Source of the DNA: an uncultured Bacteroidales bacterium
Lineage (GTDB): Bacteria > Bacteroidota > Bacteroidia > Bacteroidales > UBA932
Direction of reading: 5' to 3'
DNA: 64,000 nucleotides
NCBI GenBank assembly: GCA_945874155.1
Contig: CAMCFO010000001.1
Coordinates: 62,001 to 126,000, forward strand
Part shown: positions 42,998 to 52,497 of the stretch, in pieces
How the letters are laid out: each line of letters opens with the position of its first letter
Position numbering within the stretch: position 1 is the first letter of the stretch
Made by a program: the position numbers and the translations under genes
The notes under the pieces: model-generated
Seen by the model: the letters and a program-made list of their open reading frames with translations, nothing else
Told to the model about the DNA's origin: nothing
Databases searched by the model: none

Positions 42998-44287
42998 TTA
43001 CTCCACCTTTATAATATAATAGTTCTTCTTTCCACGCTGGGCAAGTATGTATTTGCCGTCGAGTATGGACTCTTCACCTATTGCGGCGTTGATGTCGGTG
43101 ACTTTTTCCTTGTTTATGCTCACTCCGCCGCCCTGAATCATTTTGCGGCATTCGCCCTTGGAAGGGAATACGGAGGTCTCGACAGCCAGCAGTTCAAGTA
43201 TGTTGCAAGGCAGTTTGTCCCTGGAAACAGTGAAGGTGTCCACTCCGTCGAACACATCCAGGAAGGTTTTTTCGTCAAGAGACCTGAGCTGCTCGGAGGT
43301 CGCGTTGCCGAAAAGTATTGCGGAGGCTGAGACGGCATTGTTGTACTCGGCTTCTCCGTGCACCATAACGGTCACTTCCCTGGCGAGGAGTTTCTGGAGG
43401 CTGCGTGCGCCCGGATTTTCCCTGTGGGCGGCGATTGCGCCTTCGATGGTCTCCCTGTCGAGGAGGGTGAATATCTTGATGTATCTCTCTGCATCTTCAT
43501 CACTTACGTTGAGCCAGAACTGGTAGAAGCGGTAAGGTGAAGTCCTCTGAGGGTCCAGCCAGATATTGCCTTTCTCCGTCTTGCCGAACTTGGTGCCGTC
43601 AGCCTTGGTTATGAGCGGGCAGGTGAGTGCGTAGGCTTCCTTGCCGAGCATTCTGCGTATGAGTTCGGAACCTGTGGTGATGTTGCCCCACTGGTCTGCT
43701 CCGCCCATCTGGAGAACGCAACCCTTGTGCTCGTAAAGGTAGAGGAAGTCATAGCCCTGAAGGAGCTGGTAGGTGAATTCGGTAAAGGACATTCCTTCGC
43801 GGGACTCGCTGGAGAGGCGTTTTTTGACGCTGTCCTTGGCCATCATATAGTTCACCGTGATGTGCTTGCCTATGTCGCGGGTGAAGTCGAGGAAACTCCA
43901 GCCTTTCATCCAGTCGTAGTTGTTGACGAGTTCGGCACAGTTGCCGGCTCCGGATTCGAAATCGAGGAAGCGGGAGAGTTGCTCCCTGATGCAGGAGACA
44001 TTGTGGCTGAGGGTCTGCTCGTCCAGAAGGTTCCTTTCCTGGGATTTCATAGAAGGGTCGCCAATCATTCCCGTTGCACCTCCTACCAGAGCTATGGGTT
44101 TGTGTCCGCACTCCTGAAAATGCTTGAGAATCATAATGCTGACCATATGTCCGATGTGGAGGGAGTCGGCAGTCGGGTCAATCCCCACATAGGCAGCCGT
44201 CGGTCCTTCCATAAGTTTCTCCTCTGTGCCGGGCATAATGTCCTGAATCATACCCCTCCATTTGAGTTCTTCTACGAAATTCTTCAT
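42998..44287 (-). CDS. tyrS: Tyrosyl-tRNA synthetase
   Basis: 429 residues. HIGH motif in [12 protein letters not shown] (44-47), tyrosine-binding Asp/Tyr region [18 protein letters not shown] and [10 protein letters not shown], the KMSKS equivalent KFGKTEKGN, and a C-terminal S4-like RNA-binding domain ([20 protein letters not shown]). KFGKS/T is normal for bacterial TyrS. It charges tRNA-Tyr. The promoter TATATTTG is 32 nt upstream. The gene converges on the accessory region. Confidence 0.96.
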   Translation of the reverse strand: MKNFVEELKWRGMIQDIMPGTEEKLMEGPTAAYVGIDPTADSLHIGHMVSIMILKHFQECGHKPIALVGGATGMIGDPSMKSQERNLLDEQTLSHNVSCIREQLSRFLDFESGAGNCAELVNNYDWMKGWSFLDFTRDIGKHITVNYMMAKDSVKKRLSSESREGMSFTEFTYQLLQGYDFLYLYEHKGCVLQMGGADQWGNITTGSELIRRMLGKEAYALTCPLITKADGTKFGKTEKGNIWLDPQRTSPYRFYQFWLNVSDEDAERYIKIFTLLDRETIEGAIAAHRENPGARSLQKLLAREVTVMVHGEAEYNNAVSASAILFGNATSEQLRSLDEKTFLDVFDGVDTFTVSRDKLPCNILELLAVETSVFPSKGECRKMIQGGGVSINKEKVTDINAAIGEESILDGKYILAQRGKKNYYIIKVE

Positions 44288-44319
44288 ATCTTTTGTTTTT
44301 TCATTTTCGTTTGAGCCCG

Positions 44320-44327
44320 CAAATATA
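44320..44327 (-). promoter_or_regulatory. -7 box for tyrS
   Basis: TATATTTG on the minus strand, 32 nt before ATG 44287. The region 44288-44490 otherwise contains only this and the tpiA promoter. Confidence 0.55.
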
Positions 44328-44363
44328 CAAAAACTTCATCTGAAACGGAACAATGAAAATAAA

Positions 44364-44395
44364 TTGTCAAAATCCAAAACAGATTGCTAAATTTG
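44364..44395 (+). promoter_or_regulatory. Promoter of tpiA-tkt
   Basis: TTG at 44364-44366, 21 nt, TAAATTTG at 44388-44395. The ATG is 95 nt downstream, leaving a leader with no recognised riboswitch. Confidence 0.55.
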
Positions 44396-44490
44396 CAAAG
44401 ATTTGCCATCGGCGATGACTGCTCCATTAAAAAGGAGGTCGCAGATGCAGCATTCAGAAGATTACTAAACAATTAATTCATTGATAGATT

Positions 44491-45243
44491 ATGAGAAAAC
44501 ACATTGTAGCAGGCAACTGGAAAATGAACACCACAGTGCCTGAAGGCGTAGAACTCGCAAAAGCAGTTGTGGCTAAGGCCGCTGAAGTTCCATCAGATGT
44601 AAAACTTATCATAGCCCCTCCTTTCACCCACCTTGCACCCGTAGCTGAAGTGGTGAAGGGAACTGCTGTAGGACTTTCAGCACAGAATTGCGCAGACAAG
44701 ACCAAGGGCGCTTACACCGGAGAGGTGTCTGTGGATATGCTCAAGTCAGTATCCTGCGAATACACCATCCTCGGACACTCTGAGCGCAGACAGTACTATG
44801 GTGAGACAGATGCAAAGCTCGTGGAGAAAATCCACCTTGCACTTGCTGCAGGCCTTTCCCCAATCTTCTGCATCGGCGAAAACCTCGACGAGCGTGAGGC
44901 AGGCAAGCATTTCGATGTTGTCACTGAACAGATCAAGAACGTGCTCTACACCCTCACTCCTGAGGAGATGGCAAATGTCATCGTGGCTTACGAGCCTGTT
45001 TGGGCCATCGGTACAGGCAAGACTGCAACAGCAGAGCAGGCACAGGAAATCCACGCTTGCTGCCGTAAGGTGCTCGCAGAGAAATTCGGTGCACTTGCAG
45101 AGGAAATCACCATTCTCTACGGCGGAAGCTGCAAGCCTTCAAATGCCAAGGAACTTTTCGCACAGCCTGACATTGACGGCGGTCTTATAGGAGGCGCTGC
45201 TCTCAAGGCAGAGGACTTCATCGGAATCGCAACCTCCTTCTAA
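44491..45243 (+). CDS. tpiA: Triosephosphate isomerase
   Basis: 250 residues. Lys in AGNWKMN, His in [15 protein letters not shown], and catalytic Glu in [20 protein letters not shown], followed by the phosphate-binding [14 protein letters not shown] and [15 protein letters not shown]. All catalytic and loop residues are present. It interconverts DHAP and G3P. Codon use looks more biased than in neighbouring genes, consistent with high expression. tkt follows 43 nt downstream. Confidence 0.97.
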   Translation: MRKHIVAGNWKMNTTVPEGVELAKAVVAKAAEVPSDVKLIIAPPFTHLAPVAEVVKGTAVGLSAQNCADKTKGAYTGEVSVDMLKSVSCEYTILGHSERRQYYGETDAKLVEKIHLALAAGLSPIFCIGENLDEREAGKHFDVVTEQIKNVLYTLTPEEMANVIVAYEPVWAIGTGKTATAEQAQEIHACCRKVLAEKFGALAEEITILYGGSCKPSNAKELFAQPDIDGGLIGGAALKAEDFIGIATSF

Positions 45244-45286
45244 TCGCACTGCAACTTTTTACAAAGACCCCTAATAATCAATCCAA

Positions 45287-47320
45287 ATGAATTCCATAGC
45301 GAATATGAACAGGGCTGCCGACAATATCAGGTTGTTGGCAGCCTCTATGGTCGAAAAGGCCAAATCAGGGCATCCGGGTGGTGCAATGGGTGGAGCTGAC
45401 TTCATCAATGTGCTGTTTTCCGAATACCTTGTCTATGATCCGGAAAATCCTTTCTGGGATGGACGTGACCGTTTCTTCCTGGATCCCGGACATATGAGCA
45501 GTATGCTCTATTCTGTGCTTTCTTTCACGGGCAAATTCACTATGGAGGAACTCGCCTCTTTCCGCCAGTGGGGCAGTCCTACGCCGGGACATCCGGAGCG
45601 CTGCGTGGAAAGGGGGATTGAAAACACCTCAGGCCCTCTCGGACAGGGGCATACCTTCGCGGTGGGCGCAGCCATAGCAGCCAAATTCCTGCAGGCCCGT
45701 CTGGGGGATGTTATGGGGCAGAGGATATATGCCTACATTTCTGACGGAGGAATTCAGGAGGAAATTTCCCAGGGTGCAGGTCGCATTGCAGGTACGCTGG
45801 GACTTGACAACCTGACGATGTTCTATGATTCCAACGGAATACAGCTCTCCACCACCACGGAAGTGGTTGACACAGAGGATGTGGCCGCAAAATACCGCGC
45901 CTGGGGATGGCATATCATTGAAATAGACGGAAATGACGTGGCTCAGATACGCGCTGCACTGGATGAGGCCATAGCCTTCAAGGGCCAGCCTACTCTCATT
46001 ATCGGCCACACCGTTATGGGCAAGGGAGCCCTCCGTGCAGATGGCAGCAGCTATGAGAACTGTTGCGCCACTCACGGTGCACCTCTCGGCGGAGATGCCT
46101 ATCTGAACACAGTCAAGGCCCTGGGCGGAGATCCTCAAAATCCTTTCACCATCTTCCCTGAAACGGCCGAAATTTATGCTTCCCGCAAGGCCGAGCTCCA
46201 GCAGATTATAGCTCAGAAGAAGGCTTTCGAGGCATCCTGGGCAGCTGCAAATCCGGAACTGGCAGCAAAGAAGGCGGAATGGTTCAGCGGCAAGGCACCG
46301 GAGATTGACTGGTCTGCAGTTCAGCAGAAACGGGACGATTCCACAAGGGGCGCATCAGCGGCAGTGCTTTCTCAACTTGCTCAGCAGGTGGGCAATATGA
46401 TAGTTTCTTCGGCCGACTTGAGCAATTCCGACAAGACTGACGGCTTCCTCAAGAAGACCACCGAACTGCGCAAAGGCGATTTTTCCGGAGCATTCTTCCA
46501 GGCCGGAGTTGCAGAGCTCACAATGGCCTGCTGCTGCATAGGAATGGCACTTCACGGAGGAGTCATACCTGCCTGTGCAACCTTCTTCGTGTTCTCCGAC
46601 TATATGAAACCTGCCGTGAGGATGGCGGCGCTTATGGAGGTGCCTGTCAAATTCATCTGGTCCCACGATGCATTCCGTGTGGGCGAGGACGGACCTACTC
46701 ACGAGCCAGTGGAGCAGGAGGCCCAAATCAGGCTGATGGAGAAACTCAAGAACCATCACGGACGCAATTCTATGCTGGTGCTCAGACCGGCTGATTCTGA
46801 GGAATGTACTCAGAGCTGGAGGCTCGCGATGGAGAATGTGTCCACTCCTACTGCCCTCATACTTTCCCGTCAGAATATCAAGAGCCTGCCAGAAGGAAAC
46901 CCTTATGCTGATGTGGCAAAGGGAGCCTATATAGTGGCCGGTTCCGACAGATTGGATGATTTCGGACTCGGAATGAATGAAGTGGTGCTGCTTGCTTCAG
47001 GTTCTGAGGTTTCCACCCTCATTGCGGGAGCTGAACTGCTTCGCGAAAAAGGAGTGAAATGCCGTATAGTTTCCGTTCCTTCTGAGGGTCTATTCCGTAG
47101 CCAAAGCCCTGAATATCAGGAGGAAGTTATTCCTTCAGGGGCAAATGTTTTCGGTCTCACCGCGGGGCTTCCTGTAAATCTACAGGGCCTTGTGGGTTCC
47201 AACGGAGTTGTTTTCGGGCTTGAGAGCTTCGGCTTTTCCGCTCCATACAAGGTGCTTGACGAAAAGTTGGGCTTCACAGCTGAAAATGTATTCGCACAAG
47301 TAATGGATATGCTCATTTGA
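45287..47320 (+). CDS. tkt: Transketolase
   Basis: 677 residues. ThDP-dependent: AKSGHPGGAMGGADFINVLF near the N-terminus, the cofactor motif around AYISDGGIQEEISQGAGRIA with LTMFYDSNGIQLS, the pyrimidine domain (FFQAGVAELTMACCCIGMAL) and a C-terminal transketolase domain. It shuttles two-carbon units in the non-oxidative pentose phosphate pathway. Full length, downstream of tpiA in the same direction. Its stop overlaps the start of a 34-codon ORF (TGATG). Confidence 0.95.
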   Translation: MNSIANMNRAADNIRLLAASMVEKAKSGHPGGAMGGADFINVLFSEYLVYDPENPFWDGRDRFFLDPGHMSSMLYSVLSFTGKFTMEELASFRQWGSPTPGHPERCVERGIENTSGPLGQGHTFAVGAAIAAKFLQARLGDVMGQRIYAYISDGGIQEEISQGAGRIAGTLGLDNLTMFYDSNGIQLSTTTEVVDTEDVAAKYRAWGWHIIEIDGNDVAQIRAALDEAIAFKGQPTLIIGHTVMGKGALRADGSSYENCCATHGAPLGGDAYLNTVKALGGDPQNPFTIFPETAEIYASRKAELQQIIAQKKAFEASWAAANPELAAKKAEWFSGKAPEIDWSAVQQKRDDSTRGASAAVLSQLAQQVGNMIVSSADLSNSDKTDGFLKKTTELRKGDFSGAFFQAGVAELTMACCCIGMALHGGVIPACATFFVFSDYMKPAVRMAALMEVPVKFIWSHDAFRVGEDGPTHEPVEQEAQIRLMEKLKNHHGRNSMLVLRPADSEECTQSWRLAMENVSTPTALILSRQNIKSLPEGNPYADVAKGAYIVAGSDRLDDFGLGMNEVVLLASGSEVSTLIAGAELLREKGVKCRIVSVPSEGLFRSQSPEYQEEVIPSGANVFGLTAGLPVNLQGLVGSNGVVFGLESFGFSAPYKVLDEKLGFTAENVFAQVMDMLI

Positions 47321-47424
47321 TGATAAATAATATTGTCAGAAAAATAGTCGTTCTTGCAGTCTCTCTGGCTGCGGGGGCGGCTTTCTTCGTTTCTTATGGC
47401 TTTGGTCCCTTTGGGACTTTTTAG
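47320..47424 (+). CDS. 34-residue hydrophobic ORF coupled to tkt
   Basis: ATG 47320 overlaps the tkt TGA by one base. It encodes MINNIVRKIVVLAVSLAAGA and then AFFVSYGFGPFGTF, a single potential membrane helix. It ends inside the small terminator hairpin. It may be a real small membrane protein, or chance translation of the trailer. No homologue is known to me. Confidence 0.35.
   Translation: MINNIVRKIVVLAVSLAAGAAFFVSYGFGPFGTF
47404..47422 (+). terminator. Small terminator after tkt
   Basis: GTCCC-TTT-GGGAC (5 bp plus a possible G-U) followed by TTTTT. Short stem, but with a proper T run and in the convergent gap before the RluA-type gene. Confidence 0.5.
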
Positions 47425-47436
47425 TCACCCACTTAT

Positions 47437-48099
47437 TCATACAAGCGAATTGAAAAACCGGGGAGTGTTTGAAGAAATCCGCACAAGACGATGGGTGACG
47501 GGGTGAATGAAACTGAGCCCGTTTGCGTGGAGGCAAAGCCTTTTGGCGGATTTCCCGTTCCCGTATTTGGAATCCCCCGACACCGGACATCCCAGATGAG
47601 TGGCTGTCTGCACCCTTATCTGGTTCTTGCGGCCGGTTTCAAGATTGAAAGCCACCAATGAATGTGCCCCGTTGGACTTGAGCACCTCGTAGTTGGTGAC
47701 CGCATATTCCCCTCCGTTGTCCACAGGCGAAGAAGACACCATAAAATTCCTGTCATTCTCGGTGAGCCAGCTCTCAATCCTTCCCTTGCTCTCAGCCGGA
47801 ACACCGTCCAGCACAGCAACATAGCGCCTCTCCCTGATGTTCCCGTTCCAATTGTCGGTCATAGCCCTTTTGGTCTGGAAATCCTTTGCGAACAGCAGAA
47901 TCCCGGAGGTGTCCCTGTCAAGCCTGTGCATCACGTGAGCCCTTTTCCGCCCGTTGTATTTGTGCACAATATAGTCATTCACCAGGGAATAGGCAGTCTC
48001 AACCCCCTGACGGTTCCCCGCCACGCTCATCAGCCCCGAAGGCTTGTCAATAGCCACCATCCACTGGTCCTCAAATAATATGTCCAAAGTTTTTTTCAT
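47437..48099 (-). CDS. RluA-family pseudouridine synthase
   Basis: 220 residues from MKKTLDILFEDQW (48099); the ORF-track start adds 61 residues of antisense HsdR_N sequence. Catalytic Asp in VMHRLDRDTSGILLFAKD, substrate loop ERRYVAVLDG and C-terminal GRKNQIRVQTATHLGCPVSG then DSKYG. No S4 domain. It modifies rRNA or tRNA uridine; which site cannot be said. The divergent promoter overlaps that of the next gene. Confidence 0.9.
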   Translation of the reverse strand: MKKTLDILFEDQWMVAIDKPSGLMSVAGNRQGVETAYSLVNDYIVHKYNGRKRAHVMHRLDRDTSGILLFAKDFQTKRAMTDNWNGNIRERRYVAVLDGVPAESKGRIESWLTENDRNFMVSSSPVDNGGEYAVTNYEVLKSNGAHSLVAFNLETGRKNQIRVQTATHLGCPVSGDSKYGNGKSAKRLCLHANGLSFIHPVTHRLVRISSNTPRFFNSLV

Positions 48100-48103
48100 C
48101 TTG

Positions 48104-48111
48104 CAAATATA
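48104..48111 (-). promoter_or_regulatory. -7 box for the RluA-family gene
   Basis: TATATTTG on the minus strand, only 4 nt before the ATG at 48099. That implies a nearly leaderless transcript, unless the true start is elsewhere. Confidence 0.45.
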
Positions 48112-48123
48112 GGGATAAAAAGG

Positions 48124-48131
48124 TATTTTTG
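48124..48131 (+). promoter_or_regulatory. -7 box for the HsdR_N-like gene
   Basis: TATTTTTG, 8 nt before ATG 48140. It lies 12 nt from the opposing box, so the two promoters cannot be used at once. Confidence 0.45.
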
Positions 48132-48139
48132 CCACGATT

Positions 48140-48535
48140 ATGGAACAGCAGATTTGGGACCCTTTGAGACGCAAGATGGTCTCGCTTACTCCGGAAGAGC
48201 AGGTGAGACAGTGGTTTATAGGGGTTTTGAGGGATTTCTGCGGTGTCCCGGAGCATCTTATGGGTTCCGAGGTAGCGCTCAAACTCGGTCAGAAAAGCCA
48301 GAGGGCAGACATCGTGGTGTTCGGAAGAGATGCATCGCCGGTGGCTGTGGTGGAATGCAAGAGGCCGGATGTGGACATTGACGAAAGTGTGTTGATGCAG
48401 GCGGCCCGCTACAATCTTTGTCTCGGGGTGCGCTGGGTGTTTTTGACCAATGGAAAACGGACGGTCGTGCTAAAAAGGGGAGAGGAAGGCGGACTCAAGA
48501 GCGTGGAGACATTGCCCCATTACTCCCGGATGTAA
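48140..48535 (+). CDS. HsdR N-terminal (HSDR_N_2) nuclease-domain protein, stand-alone
   Basis: 131 residues. PD-(D/E)XK core: SQRADIVVFGRDASPVAVVE followed by CKRPDVDID (D, ExK), then QAARYNLCLGVRWVFLTNGK. No ATPase domain, specificity subunit or methylase is near, so it is not part of a restriction system. Stand-alone copies next to housekeeping genes are common in Bacteroidetes; function is unknown. cca begins 49 nt downstream. Confidence 0.82.
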   Translation: MEQQIWDPLRRKMVSLTPEEQVRQWFIGVLRDFCGVPEHLMGSEVALKLGQKSQRADIVVFGRDASPVAVVECKRPDVDIDESVLMQAARYNLCLGVRWVFLTNGKRTVVLKRGEEGGLKSVETLPHYSRM

Positions 48536-48584
48536 GGCCCAAAGTCCCGGAATCCGGCAGCTTGCTGTTCAGAAGTGAAGAAAT

Positions 48585-50066
48585 ATGGATAATTACGCAA
48601 AATATTTGAAGAATCCCGTATTCGGAATTTTCTCCGAGGTGGCGGAACAATATGATTTCAAGGCCTTTGTAATAGGTGGTTACGTAAGGGACTGTTTCCT
48701 GGGTCGTTCCAGTGATGATATTGATGTGGTGGTTGAGGGCAGCGGAGTGGATTTTGCCAACAAGGTTGCCGCCCGCCTTGAGGAAATCGAATATTCACAA
48801 CATAAGACCCGCCACAAAATCAATGTGAGCGAATTCAAGACCTATGGTACGGCTATGATAAAGTACCGCGGACTCGAACTCGAATTCGTGGGAGCCAGAA
48901 AGGAAAGTTACCGCAAGGAATCCCGCAATCCCATAGTGGAAAACGGCAGCCTCACCGACGACCAGCTGCGCAGGGATTTCACCATCAATGCTATGGCATT
49001 CAGCCTGTGCAAAGAGGATTTCGGTGCCCTGGTGGACCCTTTCGGCGGCCTCTCGGATTTGGAAAGGGGCATTATTCGCACCCCTCAGGACCCGGATATC
49101 ACCTTCAGCGATGATCCGCTCAGGATGTTGCGTGCAGTGAGGTTTGCCACGAAACTCTCCACCCCTCAGCTTCAGTTCTGCATCACCCCCGAGTGTATGG
49201 AAGCGATGCGCCGCAACCGGAACCGCCTTCAAATCCTCACCCGCGAAAGGATAGCAGAAGAACTGAACAAGATGCTGGTAGTCCGCAAACCGTCCAAAGC
49301 CTTCCGCCTTATGGATGAAGCCGGACTTCTCGATCTCATACTCCCTTCACTCACAGCTCTAAAAGGAGTGAATGTGATGGACGGCAAGGGACACAAGGAC
49401 AATTTCGACCATACTCTCCAGGTTCTCGACAATGTCGCCGAACTGGAAATGGAGTCGAGACCGGAACCGAATGTATGGCTTCGCTGGGCCGCACTGTTGC
49501 ACGATGTGGGCAAGGCCAGGACCAGGAGATATGATCCTTCAGTGGGTTGGACCTTCCACGGGCACGAGGTTGTGGGCGGACGTATGGTCCCGAAGATTTT
49601 CTCCTCCCTCAAACTTCCGCTAAACGAGAAGATGGAATATGTTAAGAAACTCGTGGAACTGCATCTGAGGCCTATAGCCCTTGTTACTGAAGAAGTTACG
49701 GACTCTGCTGTGAGGCGTTTGCTCTTCGAGGCGGGAGACGACATAGACGATTTGATGATACTTTGCCACGGGGATATCACTTCCAAGAACCTGCGCAAGG
49801 TGGAAAGACTGCACGCCAATTTCGAACTCGTGCAGCGCAAACTCGTGGAGGTGGAGGAAAAGGATGCAATACGCAATTTCAAGAATCCTATTGACGGGGA
49901 CTATATTATGAAACTCTTCGGCATTGAGCCCTGCAGGACCATCGGAGAGCTCAAGGAATATGTCAAGGAGGCCATTCTCAACGGGGATATTCCTAATGAA
50001 TTCGAGGCGGCGGATGCGCTTATGCGTGGTCGGGCTGCGGAACTTGGACTGGTGCCCAGGGAATGA
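48585..50066 (+). CDS. cca: CCA-adding tRNA nucleotidyltransferase with HD domain
   Basis: 493 residues. Nucleotidyltransferase head KAFVIGGYVRDCFLGRSSDD then IDVVV (GGxVRD and DxD), an RNA-binding neck (RRDFTINAMAFSL, DPLRMLRAVRFATKL), then an HD hydrolase domain (WLRWAALLHDVGKARTRRYD, FHGHEVVGGRMV). It adds or repairs the 3'-CCA of tRNA. The stop overlaps the tyrosine-recombinase start (ATGA). Part of the run cca, xerC-like, hpf, holA. Confidence 0.9.
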   Translation: MDNYAKYLKNPVFGIFSEVAEQYDFKAFVIGGYVRDCFLGRSSDDIDVVVEGSGVDFANKVAARLEEIEYSQHKTRHKINVSEFKTYGTAMIKYRGLELEFVGARKESYRKESRNPIVENGSLTDDQLRRDFTINAMAFSLCKEDFGALVDPFGGLSDLERGIIRTPQDPDITFSDDPLRMLRAVRFATKLSTPQLQFCITPECMEAMRRNRNRLQILTRERIAEELNKMLVVRKPSKAFRLMDEAGLLDLILPSLTALKGVNVMDGKGHKDNFDHTLQVLDNVAELEMESRPEPNVWLRWAALLHDVGKARTRRYDPSVGWTFHGHEVVGGRMVPKIFSSLKLPLNEKMEYVKKLVELHLRPIALVTEEVTDSAVRRLLFEAGDDIDDLMILCHGDITSKNLRKVERLHANFELVQRKLVEVEEKDAIRNFKNPIDGDYIMKLFGIEPCRTIGELKEYVKEAILNGDIPNEFEAADALMRGRAAELGLVPRE

Positions 50067-51139
50067 TACCAAAGAATGATACCGGGGTAATGATGAACAA
50101 GATGGATAGGGACGGCAACAACAGCAGCGGATTGGAAGCCCTGGTGGAGCAATTCCTTATCAGAGCAAAAAGTGTAAGGCGTTATTCATCACGAACTTGT
50201 GAACTGTACGCCGATGCTCTGAGGAGGTTTTGTGACTATCTTGGGGGAGGTACGTCCCAAAGCATCACCTCCCGAGTCATCCGCGACTATGAAGTCCATC
50301 TTCTCGAAGACTGCGATATGCAGCCCAAGACCGTCAACCTGCACCTGAGTGTGCTGAGCTCATTCTGTGCCTTCCTTATGCTCTCCGGCGAACTCAAGTC
50401 CAATCCCGTCAAGACCGTACGCAGGCCCAAGGTCCCAAACCGTCTGCCGGATTTCTACCGCAGCGAACAGATGCAGACTTATTTTTCCGGGACGGAAATC
50501 TATGCTTCCGAGGAATTTCTCGAAACTTTCCGTCAGAACCTGGCTCTTTCCGCAACTTCCGACAATGGCAAGGACTGTCTGAAGGCAGCGAAGGAGCTGT
50601 ACGGCAAACGTCTGGAGAGAGTCATCATCAGCACCCTGGCTATGCTCGGAATACGTCGCAGCGAACTCATAGGCCTGAATGTCGGCGACTTGGACATATC
50701 CCGTAAAGTGATGACAGTCAGGGGAAAGGGAGATAAAATGCGAGAAATTCCGGTTTTGGATGCACTATGTCAGGAAATATTGCTATATTTGAAAGCAGTT
50801 GAGGCTTTGAAGGGAGGGAAAAGAACTGCAGAGGAGCCTATGTTTGTGACCTGGGACGGGAAAAGGATTTATCCGGTACTCGTGGACAGGACGGTGAAAG
50901 GGCGTTTCGCCGATGTTTCCGGGGTAACCGGAAGGCGTTCACCCCACGTGCTCAGACATACTCTCGCAACGGGTCTGCTGGACCGGGGCACGGATTTGAA
51001 TTCCATCAAGGAAATGCTCGGACACTCATCCCTCGCGGCGACGCAGGTCTATACCCACAACTCCATCGCCAAACTGAAACAGGTTTATAAATCAGCCCAT
51101 CCGAGGGCCAAGAACAAAGGAGGTAATTATGGAGATTAG
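50063..51139 (+). CDS. XerC/XerD-like tyrosine recombinase
   Basis: 358 residues. SAM-like N-terminal domain (SSRTCELYADALRRFCDYL), catalytic domain with R198 (LGIRRSELIGLNVGDLD), H295-x-x-R298 (SPHVLRHTLATGLLD), H321 (MLGHSSLAATQ) and nucleophile Y330 (QVYTHN). All catalytic residues are present. The ATGA overlap with cca, the 11-nt overlap with hpf and the absence of att-like repeats or cargo indicate a chromosomal housekeeping recombinase, probably for dimer resolution, not a mobile element. This recombinase-hpf pairing recurs in Bacteroidetes. Confidence 0.88.
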   Translation: MIPKNDTGVMMNKMDRDGNNSSGLEALVEQFLIRAKSVRRYSSRTCELYADALRRFCDYLGGGTSQSITSRVIRDYEVHLLEDCDMQPKTVNLHLSVLSSFCAFLMLSGELKSNPVKTVRRPKVPNRLPDFYRSEQMQTYFSGTEIYASEEFLETFRQNLALSATSDNGKDCLKAAKELYGKRLERVIISTLAMLGIRRSELIGLNVGDLDISRKVMTVRGKGDKMREIPVLDALCQEILLYLKAVEALKGGKRTAEEPMFVTWDGKRIYPVLVDRTVKGRFADVSGVTGRRSPHVLRHTLATGLLDRGTDLNSIKEMLGHSSLAATQVYTHNSIAKLKQVYKSAHPRAKNKGGNYGD

Positions 51140-51419
51140 AGTTCAGTCCATCCGTTTCGACGCAGATCAGAAACTTCTGGATTTCATTGACAAGAAATTG
51201 GGAAAGCTCTCCAAGTACTACGATGCCGTAATCGGTGCAGAGGTAAGATTGTCTCTTCTGCAGGAGCACGACAACAAGAATGTGTGGATTAGAGTTCAGG
51301 TACCCGGAAATGACATTGTGGTGGAAAGAAACGCCGCCAAATTCGAGGATGCAATCGTGGACTGCGCAGACATCCTCAAAGAAAAATTGACGAGAGTCAA
51401 GGAGAAACAGATCAGATAA
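51129..51419 (+). CDS. hpf: Short ribosome hibernation-promoting factor (HPF/RaiA)
   Basis: 96 residues. Single HPF/YfiA domain: MEIRVQSIRFDADQKLLDFI, KLGKLSKYYDAVIGAEVRL, WIRVQVPGNDIVVERNAAKF and DAIVDCADILKEKLTRVKEK. Without a C-terminal dimerisation domain it is the short form, which stabilises inactive ribosomes in stationary phase. It overlaps the recombinase by 11 nt and abuts holA directly (stop then ATG). Confidence 0.92.
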   Translation: MEIRVQSIRFDADQKLLDFIDKKLGKLSKYYDAVIGAEVRLSLLQEHDNKNVWIRVQVPGNDIVVERNAAKFEDAIVDCADILKEKLTRVKEKQIR

Positions 51420-52460
51420 ATGGCAAAGGCATTTGAGGAGTTAGACAAAGTTTGCTCACAGATTGTTTCAGACACGGAAGCGAAGAAATTTGCTCCCGTG
51501 TATCTTCTTATGGGTGACGAGGACTATTATGTGGACCTCGTTTGCAATGCCGTGATTTCCAACGCCTTCGATGACGACAGCGAAAGGGACTTCAACCAGA
51601 TGATATACTATGGGTCGGATGTGGATGCCGACGAGGTGGTCACAGCCGCAAGGCGTTACCCTATGTTTGCGGAACGCCAGCTTGTGGTGGTGAAGGAAGC
51701 CCAGATGATGAAGACTCTGGAAAATCTGGCGGTCTATTGCGAAAATCCTCTTGAAAGCACAGTGCTGGTGATTGCTATGCACGGGGCTTCGGCAGACAAG
51801 CGCAAGGCCCTCTACAAGTCTGTGTCCAAGAAAGGCATAGTGGTGGAATCCAAGGAGTTGCGGGACTATGAAATGCCTCAGTGGATAAGCGGATACTATA
51901 GGTCCCGCGGTCTGGAAATAGCCCCCGATGCCGCCGCAATTCTGGCGGAATATGCGGGTGTGGATATGTCCAGGATTGCCGTAGAGACAGAGAAGATGCT
52001 CAAGAACCTGCCCTCAGGGACTGTGAAGGTGACTGCTGCGGATATAGAGAAGAACGTGGGCATAAGCCGTGAATACAGCATTTTCGAGCTCACAAGGGAA
52101 CTCTCGGCCAAGAATGCTCCCAAGGCACTGAAAATAGCCGCATATATCGGTGACGGGGCCAAATTTGCTCTGCCTATGGCAACATCTGCTCTATTCACGC
52201 ATTTTTATAGAATATTGAAATATCACGCCCTTCAGAGGTCCAAGCCGGGTGCAAGTTCCGGGGAAAAGGCCTCGTTGCTGGGGGTGAATCCTTATTTCCT
52301 TAGGGAGTATGATGCGGCTTTGCGGAATTATCCTTTGGGAAAATGTATGTCCGCGATTGCGCTTATCAGGGACTACGACTTCAAGGGCAAGGGTGGAGAC
52401 ACGGGGGAAGCCAGCCCTGGGGAATTGTTCACGGAACTTGTGCTCAAACTCTTGGCATAA
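51420..52460 (+). CDS. holA: DNA polymerase III subunit delta
   Basis: 346 residues. Clamp-loader delta: FAPVYLLMGDEDYYVDLVCN at the N-terminus, YPMFAERQLVVVKEAQMM, then AGVDMSRIAVETEKMLKNLP and VTAADIEKNVGISREYSIFE. No functional Walker A, as expected for delta. The lower-similarity C-terminal collar domain ends the protein. It helps load the beta clamp. Immediately after hpf with no gap. Confidence 0.9.
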   Translation: MAKAFEELDKVCSQIVSDTEAKKFAPVYLLMGDEDYYVDLVCNAVISNAFDDDSERDFNQMIYYGSDVDADEVVTAARRYPMFAERQLVVVKEAQMMKTLENLAVYCENPLESTVLVIAMHGASADKRKALYKSVSKKGIVVESKELRDYEMPQWISGYYRSRGLEIAPDAAAILAEYAGVDMSRIAVETEKMLKNLPSGTVKVTAADIEKNVGISREYSIFELTRELSAKNAPKALKIAAYIGDGAKFALPMATSALFTHFYRILKYHALQRSKPGASSGEKASLLGVNPYFLREYDAALRNYPLGKCMSAIALIRDYDFKGKGGDTGEASPGELFTELVLKLLA

Positions 52461-52497
52461 GCTCCGGGAAGGGAGGAATAGATAAATTTATAAATAT

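Noticed and set aside
44396-44490. Riboswitch or small RNA in the tpiA leader
   Set aside because: A 90-nt leader exists but I see no conserved fold or motif.
48140-48535. Type I restriction system
   Set aside because: Only the HsdR N-terminal nuclease-like domain is present; no helicase, HsdS or HsdM nearby.
50063-51139. Tyrosine recombinase as a marker of an integrated element
   Set aside because: Embedded in cca-hpf-holA with overlapping starts and no flanking repeats or cargo, so it is a housekeeping Xer-type protein.
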